IMG/VR virus record: IMGVR_UViG_3300046517_000187
Span: 1 to 32,731 of that record
Strand: one strand, 5' to 3'
DNA: 32,731 nt
Source of the DNA: a virus
Every line of letters starts with the position of its first letter. The stretch's first letter is position 1. A program made the translations under genes and the position numbers. The notes under the pieces are model-generated. The model saw nothing but the letters and a program-made list of their open reading frames with translations, was not told where the DNA came from and did not search any database. Below, piece by piece: positions 9,730 to 16,408 of this stretch.

Positions 9730-10761
9730 CTATGCGTTATCGCGTTCATCGAGTTGATACATGCCGCTGCCACCGCCACCACCGCTAGAGCCAAAGCCTT
9801 GCACCTGTCGATTGTCGTATGCACTCTTAGCACCCATCGCATTGAATGCACTACCGAGTGCAGCACCACCACCAGCTATAGCGTTACCGACGCCGAAGTT
9901 AGGTGACATGTAATCAAGCTCGCCACCCTTCTTGCCATACGACTGTGCAGCTAGTGCACCTGATTGCAATGCACCGGCCATAGACGGTCCCAGCGTGCCA
10001 CTAGTGTCAATCGCTTGTGGCTTGTAGCTGACATCAGGCAACACACCCGCACGTGTAGCGAACATGTTGTAGAGGTTAGCCAGACCACCAAGCTTATCAC
10101 TGCGCTCCTTAGCAGCTACACCATGTGACATCAGCTTTGACTTGAGTGCAGCTTCAGCATACGCCGCATTGTTGACCTGAGCCAACTCACCAGCGATCTT
10201 AGGCATGTTGCTGTTGTTGCCAGTACGCATAGCCTGTGTGTATGAACGACCTGATGCTATGCGGTTAGCTTCACCTAGTCCGATGTTCTGTGCTTGCAGT
10301 AGATCATTAGCATACGCATCATCGCTGCCAGCACCTTGCGCTAGTTGATTAGTAAACATCCGCTTCAACGTGTCCGCGGTGTTCTCGTCAGCGAAGCTAC
10401 GTTGTCTATTGCGCTGTATATCACTACGACGTTGTTGCAGGTCATTGATAGACCGCATCTGCTCCTGATCTTGCGCCTTCATCATCGCAAGTACGCTGTC
10501 AGAACCAGTAGTAACCCAGCCCTGACCCGGTACGAACTTAGTCCTTGTACCACGTATATCAGTAGAGCCTAGCTGTTGCTCCTTCCTCAACTTGTTAGCC
10601 ATTGCTATCTGTTCAGTGCGCTCACGCTCGCGCTGCTGATAGTTCATGATAGCAATCGCCCAGTTCATCTGGCGATTTTCTTCTTGCTCCTCGCTATTGA
10701 TCAATGCACCCGCAATGGATGCACCTGCACCAGCAATAGCGCCGATACCCATGTCCATCAT
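9730..10761 (-). CDS. Predicted internal virion/ejection protein (343 aa)
   Basis: Not matched to a named family. The N-terminus (residues 4-22) is a Gly/Ala/Ile-rich hydrophobic stretch of the type found in membrane-active ejection proteins such as T7 gp14. Residues 23-130 are Gln/Arg/Glu-rich and likely helical. The C-terminus is Gly-rich, with a run of five glycines near residue 330. It sits just upstream of the two giant ejection proteins, the usual place for a gp14-like partner. The start is a double ATG behind AAGGGG. The 33-bp gap to the upstream gene is one of the few in the block and holds a copy of the 15-bp motif at 10776-10790, so expression may be stepped up here. The role is inferred from position and composition. 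Confidence 0.65.
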   Translation of the reverse strand: MMDMGIGAIAGAGASIAGALINSEEQEENRQMNWAIAIMNYQQRERERTEQIAMANKLRKEQQLGSTDIRGTRTKFVPGQGWVTTGSDSVLAMMKAQDQEQMRSINDLQQRRSDIQRNRQRSFADENTADTLKRMFTNQLAQGAGSDDAYANDLLQAQNIGLGEANRIASGRSYTQAMRTGNNSNMPKIAGELAQVNNAAYAEAALKSKLMSHGVAAKERSDKLGGLANLYNMFATRAGVLPDVSYKPQAIDTSGTLGPSMAGALQSGALAAQSYGKKGGELDYMSPNFGVGNAIAGGGAALGSAFNAMGAKSAYDNRQVQGFGSSGGGGGSGMYQLDERDNA

Positions 10762-10775
10762 TGCAGATTACCCCT

Positions 10776-10790
10776 TATACAGTGTGCAAG
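10776..10790 (-). promoter_or_regulatory. 15-bp motif, copy 2, before 343-aa ejection protein gene
   Basis: CTTGCACACTGTATA on the minus strand, in the 33-bp gap before the 343-aa gene. It is followed by AAGGGG, which also serves as the ribosome site. Orientation matches the direction of transcription. Confidence 0.65.
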
Positions 10791-10794
10791 TGGC

Positions 10795-11907
10795 TTAGAA
10801 GGTGCCTTCATTCGCCCGCACATTCTCATTGTTGCGTGTGGCTTCGTTAGCGAAGGTGTCGAACAATGCATTAGTGCCACTGGTGCCAGTAGTCTGATTG
10901 CCTACACGTGCATTGGCCTTGCCAAGCAACGAGTTGACATCGAAGAACTCCTTGCCACCTACTGCACCACGTAGTTCACCTTCAAGACCAGCTTGTCTAT
11001 CGCTGCCATACGACTTGATACGATTAGCCTCACCCATTGGATCGAAGGTAGAGCCAAAGTCCCAGTTCGCAGCGTTGTCAAGTGCACTGGTACGACGAGT
11101 ACCAATGTCACCGATGATCTTCTCACGTACACCGCGACCAGTGTTCTGCAACTCAGTGTTAGCAGTAGACTTAGCAGTACCAAGCTCACGCAGTGCACGG
11201 TCGTAGACACTGCTGCTAGCCTGACCACGATCACGTGCTGCATTCAAGTCAGTGAGTGCATCACCGTACTGCGTGTCGAGGATAGATGATAGGATTGCAT
11301 CATCCGACGTATCACCAAATGTATCTTCACCGTAATATTGTGGGAGATCTTGGTTGAATGCAGTCTTGTACTTGTTACGCTGTCCGCTACGTGCAGTGCC
11401 TAGTACTTCGTCAAGGATGGTAGGATTGAATGACGACGAGTAGTCTGCACCTGTAGCTAGATTGCTGTTAGCTTGGTTGATGCGACTAGTGAAATCACTG
11501 TATGCACCATACGGATCGTTAGCTTCAATCCCCAAGCCCTTCAACCTATTTGTACCACTCTGCAACGCGGTGTTGTATGCTGCGTTCTTGCTAGCCAACC
11601 ACGTAGCATCGTCATTAGTCTTCTTGTCAGCAGCAGCTTTATCAAGTCGATCCTGTGCCGCTTGATCACGTGTAGCTTGCTGCTGCGCCTCCCAATCACG
11701 AGCTTCAGCTTGCTCCTGTGGTGTAGGTGTAGGAGGCGGCTGATAACCACCACCACCCTTTGTCTCTAGTACAACCTCGTCAGGCTTGTGCTTAGCCTTC
11801 TTCGGCTTGTCATTGATGTTCGACACGTGAGTGGCAACAACCGCCGCCACATCAGTGTTAGACTTGCGCTTGTTCAGCGCCCACGCTGCGATGTGTGGAG
11901 CGATCAT
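10795..11907 (-). CDS. Predicted virion protein with charged coiled coil (370 aa)
   Basis: No family recognised. Residues 30-45 are Lys-rich. A Gly/Pro-rich hinge follows at 50-63, and a Gln/Asp/Ala/Lys-rich segment at about 63-97 is very likely coiled coil. The remainder is rich in Asn, Thr, Gly and Asp with repeated short helices and no hydrophobic stretch long enough for a membrane span. The ATG has GAGGA eight bases upstream and lies 50 bp inside the end of the GNAT-like gene, a longer overlap than elsewhere in the block. Its place between the GNAT-like protein and three ejection proteins suggests a structural role, probably an internal or tail-associated protein. There is no evidence for an enzyme. 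Confidence 0.6.
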   Translation of the reverse strand: MIAPHIAAWALNKRKSNTDVAAVVATHVSNINDKPKKAKHKPDEVVLETKGGGGYQPPPTPTPQEQAEARDWEAQQQATRDQAAQDRLDKAAADKKTNDDATWLASKNAAYNTALQSGTNRLKGLGIEANDPYGAYSDFTSRINQANSNLATGADYSSSFNPTILDEVLGTARSGQRNKYKTAFNQDLPQYYGEDTFGDTSDDAILSSILDTQYGDALTDLNAARDRGQASSSVYDRALRELGTAKSTANTELQNTGRGVREKIIGDIGTRRTSALDNAANWDFGSTFDPMGEANRIKSYGSDRQAGLEGELRGAVGGKEFFDVNSLLGKANARVGNQTTGTSGTNALFDTFANEATRNNENVRANEGTF

Positions 11908-12400
11908 TGTCCTTGTCCTCGTTGTTTATAACCTTTACACAGATGTAGCCTTGCTTCTTATAGCCCATTGAAGTCATCAGTCTAAGTATACGTTCAGTCA
12001 GCATCTCGTCGTGATCGTGTTCGACCTGCATGTAGATGCGCTCAGCATTGCGCTCTAATGCCCACTTCTCGAACTCATGTAGCAACATCAACCCAGCGAA
12101 CGATCTACGTGCATGAGGCAACACATACCACATCTCTTGTATGGCGTAGTTGCGCGTGCTGAACATGCTCTGTCGCATGGTAGCAACCATGTAGCCGACA
12201 GGCACGTTGTTGATGTCATACGCAACCCAGCCGTTAATGTACTTGCGTTGCTTGTCCATCACGCATACGAACACATGCTTACCAATCTCACGTGCATCGA
12301 AGGCACGACCGCAGCCGTGCTCGTTGTTACAATGCGTAGCAACGTCCTCGATGTCATTAGCATCGCGTGGTGTCTCGACCTGACGAACAGTGATCTTCAT
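11858..12400 (-). CDS. GNAT-fold N-acetyltransferase-like protein (180 aa)
   Basis: Resembles the GCN5-related acetyltransferase fold. Around residues 90-115 the sequence Y-V-L-P-H-A-R-R-S-F-A-G-L matches the beta4/alpha3 acetyl-CoA loop (R/Q-x-x-G-x-G/A), although the second glycine is replaced. It is followed by a helix and an R-I-Y-M-Q-V strand. An early C-N-N-E-H-G-C-G segment is unusual. I place the start at the ATG giving M-K-I-T-V because it forms an ATGA overlap with the stop of the 56-aa membrane protein. An in-frame start further upstream would run back through that gene. T7-like phages often carry a protein of this fold near the ejection genes (compare T7 gp13), so it may be a virion assembly protein rather than an active enzyme. 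The substrate is unknown. Confidence 0.7.
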   Translation of the reverse strand: MKITVRQVETPRDANDIEDVATHCNNEHGCGRAFDAREIGKHVFVCVMDKQRKYINGWVAYDINNVPVGYMVATMRQSMFSTRNYAIQEMWYVLPHARRSFAGLMLLHEFEKWALERNAERIYMQVEHDHDEMLTERILRLMTSMGYKKQGYICVKVINNEDKDNDRSTHRSVGAEQAQV

Positions 12401-12567
12401 GAGTGGATGACAAACCCAAATGCGTGCCACCCTAGCAAGAACAGCAGCACGAAGAACAAGAACTCGCTCGCATACAGGTACGGCCCAGTCAGACCACCCC
12501 AGCGTGTACCGATCCATGAGAAGAACCACAGGATCATGAGTACCCAGAACAGCAGACCTATAGACAT
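12397..12567 (-). CDS. Small two-span membrane protein (56 aa)
   Basis: A short gene between the TM/coiled-coil protein and the GNAT-like protein. It starts with M-S-I-G-L-L-F-W-V-L-M-I-L and ends with G-F-V-I-H-S. Two hydrophobic segments (about residues 4-20 and 35-53) are joined by a short loop containing T-R-W-G-G. The ATG is preceded by GAGG with a 7-base spacer, and the TGA overlaps the next ATG as ATGA. Perfect packing into the gaps on both sides and clean membrane-protein composition make it very likely real. Small two-span proteins of this kind are common in phages of this type. A holin or accessory lysis role is possible, but nothing in the sequence proves it. Confidence 0.82.
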   Translation of the reverse strand: MSIGLLFWVLMILWFFSWIGTRWGGLTGPYLYASEFLFFVLLFLLGWHAFGFVIHS

Positions 12568-12568
12568 G

Positions 12569-12853
12569 TTATGGCCTCGTAGGTGCGATGTGTAGTTCTT
12601 TAGTCATGATAGTAACAATGCGATCAATCCGCGCTAAGTTGTCCTTCGTTGCAGCTTCCAACACTGTCAACCGATTGTCTATCGTATTCAGATGCGGCGA
12701 ACCTCGCACCTCCAGAGTGTTGACACGTGCCTCTAACTTCGTCATATACGCAGTCATAGTAACAATAGCGCCGCACAGTCCCAACGCTTGCGCGATGAGG
12801 AAGTATACAAGCGTGCTGTTGTCTTTGATCCATGACTTAGCTTCGACCATCAT
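12569..12853 (-). CDS. Membrane-anchored coiled-coil protein (94 aa), spanin- or holin-like topology
   Basis: One hydrophobic span at about residues 15-37 (Y-F-L-I-A-Q-A-L-G-L) is followed by a coiled coil with heptad-spaced Leu/Val/Ile at about 38-85. This N-terminal anchor plus coiled coil is the topology of an inner-membrane spanin subunit, but also of some phage membrane proteins of unknown role. The length, 94 aa, is short for a typical i-spanin. No Rz1-like gene overlaps it; the only lipoprotein in the window lies 14 kb away. The start overlaps the stop of the 178-aa gene (ATGA at 12850-12853). A second ATG follows directly, so either may be used. It is likely translated together with the adjacent 56-aa membrane protein. 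Confidence 0.75.
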   Translation of the reverse strand: MMVEAKSWIKDNSTLVYFLIAQALGLCGAIVTMTAYMTKLEARVNTLEVRGSPHLNTIDNRLTVLEAATKDNLARIDRIVTIMTKELHIAPTRP

Positions 12854-13386
12854 TTGTGTGGGTGCTTCTCTAGCTTCTCCAATCGCTCTAACACCTTGTC
12901 AAGCACGTTGAGTATCTTCTGCTCAGTGAACGAAGGCAACGGCTCTCTAGGTGGCGGCTTGTTCTTGAGTGACTTAGTAGCATGATCGTACATCTTACCG
13001 CTGATGTCCTTGAGTGGATCGCTGCCAGTGTAACCGACAACCTCAATCACACGTTGATCATTAGGGTATACAGCGGTGGGATCGTCAGTAGCATTGCCAA
13101 TGACGTAGCCCTCATTATACTCACTATAGAACACGTTGCATACTAAGCTGCCAGCTTTGAAGTTCGACGGTGGTATAACTGGCGGTGGAAGCGGTGCACC
13201 TGTGTCAGGGTGGAATGTAGGCCGTACAATCGCATGTAGGCGCATGAAGTCAGGATACACGTAGTCGTACCAATCAACGTCAACACCATTGATGTTACGC
13301 TTGGCGAACTTAGCCTTACGCGGTGCATCCCTAGGTGGGTTCGCTGGTTGATACGTGTCCCATGTACCGTGATCAATGATCTCCAT
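12850..13386 (-). CDS. Unknown protein after tail fibre (178 aa)
   Basis: No family recognised. The N-terminal half is rich in Pro, Asp and aromatic residues (W-Y-D-Y-V-Y-P-D-F near residue 40), with a Pro-rich turn near 70-80. The C-terminus (residues 150-178) is a short charged coiled coil, E-R-L-E-K-L-E-K-H. It begins 2 bp after the tail fibre stop. I choose the ATG at 13386 over the TTG two codons upstream because GAGG and CAGG lie at workable spacing. Its place directly after the fibre would fit a fibre chaperone or tail accessory protein, but that is inference from position alone. Confidence 0.6.
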   Translation of the reverse strand: MEIIDHGTWDTYQPANPPRDAPRKAKFAKRNINGVDVDWYDYVYPDFMRLHAIVRPTFHPDTGAPLPPPVIPPSNFKAGSLVCNVFYSEYNEGYVIGNATDDPTAVYPNDQRVIEVVGYTGSDPLKDISGKMYDHATKSLKNKPPPREPLPSFTEQKILNVLDKVLERLEKLEKHPHK

Positions 13387-13388
13387 GA

Positions 13389-16298
13389 TCAACCTGCCTC
13401 AGAGTTGTAGTAGGCAGCAGTCGCGTGTACTTGCAACAACCTATAGCGTGCTACCCATGCGTAGTATGCACTAAGACCTGTCATGCCTGTAACAGCAGCA
13501 ATACCCCACGGCTCATTAAGGCCGCTCTGATTGCCGTGGTCAACGTCACCTACATACACAAGGCGTGTGTTGATAACAATGTCACTTACATCTTGTGCAG
13601 TCCACAGCTTGTACCACGTAGCACCTAATGACCAGCCACCAACACGCAGTATGTTGTCACTGCCAAGGCCGAAGTTGACAGCGAATGAACCTGCGTTGTG
13701 GAAGCTCAACCCTGCTGTATAACCAGTAGCACTCTGTATCATCATCGGCATTGGGCCGCCTTGATACAGCCATGCCGGATATTGACTGACGTTGAAGGTG
13801 CTATTCGTCGTAGCTACACCAGCGACATTCAGTGCACCATTGATATTTGCTGCTGGTGCAACGATTGTATGAGTGAAGTTGAATGTGCCATTGTAGTGTA
13901 TGTAAGCACCCGCGCTATTGCCGAAGTAGACAAGACCCTCTGGTGCATTGCCAGGACGAGTCGTCATCATGTCAGCGGTAGCAGTTACACGCCCGTTGAC
14001 GGTGATGCTACCGCCATTGAGGGTATATGCTGTACCATCAAATGTTAGATACTTAGTACCAGTGTTACCGAAGCGCAGCGTACCAGTTGTACCAGCATAA
14101 CCAACAACTAACTCAGGACTCCTAACGTACCACCCACCACCATTCACTGTATAATTTGCGCCGTCATACTGTATACTAGCACTGCCATTGCCGAAGCGAT
14201 ACGTGCCACCTGCACCACTAAAGCCAGCGTACACATCGCCGTTAGATATAAGTTTCTGTGCGATTGTATTGCCAACACTATCAATGCGTAGACGTTCAAC
14301 ACCACCAGCTCCAGACGAGTCACCAGTCTTGAAGCTGAATGCTAGAGGAACATGTCCAGCAGACACAGGACCATCAACGACAGCACATACTGATGCAGAT
14401 GATGGACGGAATGCAGTACCATCATGCCCACTGATAGCTATACCCCACGGCTCAGTGCCTTGTGTAATAGCAGCAGGTGCGGCCTTAGTACCAAATGCTT
14501 GACTGATGTAGTCCCAATAACCGTAATTCACTGACCCTGTGTATAGATACGCTTCACCATATAGTAGACCCTTAGTCTCCACACCAATAGTACGACGAGC
14601 ATCACCGTCAGTGACTTCTGTGATGGTTTGAACTGGCCCACCTAGATGAGCTTGAGTGAATGTAGACTTACCACTGCTATCAATGCGTAGACGGTCAACG
14701 CCACCATCTACACTGCCAGTACAGAACTGCAATGACATCGGGACAGCGCCAACTACCACCGGACCATCGACAAACGCATTGATGGCAGCACCACTCGCCC
14801 AATCGCCACCATCATTAGCGTTATAAAATGTAGTACCAATCATTGTACCTTGGGTGACAGGAGCAGGCGTAGACATTGTTCCTTTTGAGCGAGCAAGACA
14901 ATGTGTTGCTGTTGCAGCGTTGTCAAACACAGTCTCCTCAAACCATGCCCATGTCGGACTATAAGAGAGCGACCCCATAAGGCTATCGCTAACTTCAAGA
15001 AATGCGCCGGGGAAAGGAGCAGCACCAGTAGGATTAATGGCAAGCGCACCTGTCATCGTGTCGCCAGCTTTATTGACCTTGCCAGCGAGTGCAGCAGACG
15101 TACCACTCTCCAAGTAAGCTTGAGTTACTGCGTGCTGTGGTTGTGTAGGATCAGCGAGTAGCACTTGATTGAACGTCACAACCTGTCCAGCACCTACACC
15201 TAAGTTATTGCGTGATGTGCCGATGTTAGCAACATCACTCAAGTTAGCACTACGCAGCATGTCACCAGTGCCACTACCAGTGCCACCAGTATTACCAGTG
15301 CGTGCGAAGCCTACTGTCGTCTCCTCACCAGCTAGAACGAGTCCATTCTGTGATAAGAACGTAACGTCAAACTCGACCCACGTGGTGTGATCGACAGCAG
15401 TACCGATGATATTGAAGATGAAGAAGTTGTCAGGGAAGCCTAGCTTGCGTACATAGATAGTACCCTTGACAGGTATACTCGTACTATCATCCCATGTCAT
15501 CAACCACTGTTGGACATTCGGATTACCGCCGTCAGCAGACCTACCACTGATTGACAACTTAGTAGCAAGTGCAAGGTTGGCGTTGTTGTACTTCTGATTG
15601 CCTGTGCCGGGGTCAGACACAGTGGCGTCGTTAATCAGATGCCACTTGAATGCGCCTTGAGCAGACAACGCATTGTCAGCAGACGTATGAGCAGCATCAG
15701 CAGAAACCTGTGCAGCATCAGCCGATATGTCAGCCGCAGTTGCTGACGCCGCAGCATTAGCTTCTGAGATGTCAGCAGCAGCCGCAGATGCAGCAGCATT
15801 CGCCTCTGACAACGCCGCCGCATTGACTACAGCAGTAGCATCGAATATGACGACCCACATGGCAGGGTCGAATGCTGCTGTGGATGTGTGTGCAGTAGCA
15901 CATAGATAGTAAGTATACGGTGTATAGTGTACAATGTCGCCGCTGTCGTATGCTACACCACTTGACCATGCCCCACGGTAGATAGGCACAGCTTCAATTA
16001 GGTGCGCCCAGTATGTAGGATGTAGTAACCGATCTTCTGCGAATGAACCAGTAGCAGCACTCAGATGTCCTTCTTGACACCTGTATATGAGATTGTCATC
16101 AACATCAATAACACGCTCACCTTCGATGTAAGCAGTAGCATTAGTCCATTCACCCTTAACATGTGATAGACCAGCCTGCGTCAACAACGCATCAAGCAGC
16201 GTCCAGTTGGAATACTCAAGTGTATGCCAACGAGGTGTGTCGAAGTTAATAAGCTTGAAGTCGTAATTAGGAGTGAAGCCGCGTATGTTGGCTACCAT
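13389..16298 (-). CDS. Tail fibre protein (969 aa)
   Basis: Host-recognition tail fibre. Order of parts (numbered from the chosen ATG): a short attachment region with the G-F-T-P-N-Y-D-F-K-L pattern (1-45); two modules resembling CBM5/12 chitin-binding folds (about 46-100 and 105-153), each with Y-x-x-G-x-x-V and a closing Trp; an Ala-rich coiled coil (156-214); A-D-P-T-Q-P-Q-H-A-V-T and K-A-G-D-T-M-T-G phage-fibre motifs (about 380-415); two tandem copies of a module ending in R-L-R-I-D-S (about 470-545 and 600-675); three F-G-N/Y-x-G beta repeats; and a C-terminal E-P-W-G-x-A-x-V-T-G-M-T-G segment typical of fibre tips. The ATG at 16298 has GGTGG upstream. An in-frame GTG at 16379 lies inside a promoter and is less likely. 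Confidence 0.9.
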   Translation of the reverse strand: MVANIRGFTPNYDFKLINFDTPRWHTLEYSNWTLLDALLTQAGLSHVKGEWTNATAYIEGERVIDVDDNLIYRCQEGHLSAATGSFAEDRLLHPTYWAHLIEAVPIYRGAWSSGVAYDSGDIVHYTPYTYYLCATAHTSTAAFDPAMWVVIFDATAVVNAAALSEANAAASAAAADISEANAAASATAADISADAAQVSADAAHTSADNALSAQGAFKWHLINDATVSDPGTGNQKYNNANLALATKLSISGRSADGGNPNVQQWLMTWDDSTSIPVKGTIYVRKLGFPDNFFIFNIIGTAVDHTTWVEFDVTFLSQNGLVLAGEETTVGFARTGNTGGTGSGTGDMLRSANLSDVANIGTSRNNLGVGAGQVVTFNQVLLADPTQPQHAVTQAYLESGTSAALAGKVNKAGDTMTGALAINPTGAAPFPGAFLEVSDSLMGSLSYSPTWAWFEETVFDNAATATHCLARSKGTMSTPAPVTQGTMIGTTFYNANDGGDWASGAAINAFVDGPVVVGAVPMSLQFCTGSVDGGVDRLRIDSSGKSTFTQAHLGGPVQTITEVTDGDARRTIGVETKGLLYGEAYLYTGSVNYGYWDYISQAFGTKAAPAAITQGTEPWGIAISGHDGTAFRPSSASVCAVVDGPVSAGHVPLAFSFKTGDSSGAGGVERLRIDSVGNTIAQKLISNGDVYAGFSGAGGTYRFGNGSASIQYDGANYTVNGGGWYVRSPELVVGYAGTTGTLRFGNTGTKYLTFDGTAYTLNGGSITVNGRVTATADMMTTRPGNAPEGLVYFGNSAGAYIHYNGTFNFTHTIVAPAANINGALNVAGVATTNSTFNVSQYPAWLYQGGPMPMMIQSATGYTAGLSFHNAGSFAVNFGLGSDNILRVGGWSLGATWYKLWTAQDVSDIVINTRLVYVGDVDHGNQSGLNEPWGIAAVTGMTGLSAYYAWVARYRLLQVHATAAYYNSEAG

Positions 16299-16369
16299 TT
16301 CAACGCCACCATATGATGATGTGGCGATGAAGCCGACGCGATTTGCCGCTTTGTGATAATATAGCAAGC

Positions 16370-16398
16370 TATATAGCACATTTCTTTAATCCTGTCAA
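16370..16398 (-). promoter_or_regulatory. Leftward sigma70-like promoter before tail fibre
   Basis: The -35 box is TTGACA (16393-16398) and the -10 is TATATA (16370-16375), with a 17-base spacer. It lies in the gap after the tubular B stop and reads into the fibre gene with a leader of about 65 bases. The 16 bases GTGTAAGCTATTGACA covering the -35 and its upstream edge are identical to those at 30795-30810. The promoter also argues that the fibre starts at 16298 and not at the GTG at 16379. Confidence 0.6.
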
Positions 16399-16408
16399 TA
16401 GCTTACAC
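16393..16408 (-). repeat. 16-bp exact repeat, copy 1 (over -35 of fibre promoter)
   Basis: GTGTAAGCTATTGACA on the minus strand, identical to 30795-30810. The right part is the -35 box. The left part, GTGTAAGC, resembles a half of the palindromic motif found in the control region, so it may be a regulator half-site next to the -35. Confidence 0.8.

Noticed and set aside
12401-12529. An N-terminal extension of the GNAT-like protein
   Set aside because: It runs through the 56-aa membrane gene; the ATGA overlap at 12397-12400 gives a better start.
16295-16381. A 29-codon frame upstream of the tail fibre with a good ribosome site and an ATGGTAG overlap with the fibre start
   Set aside because: Its ATG lies upstream of the -10 box of the predicted fibre promoter, so transcripts from that promoter would not contain it. 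Composition is not protein-like. It could only matter on read-through RNA.
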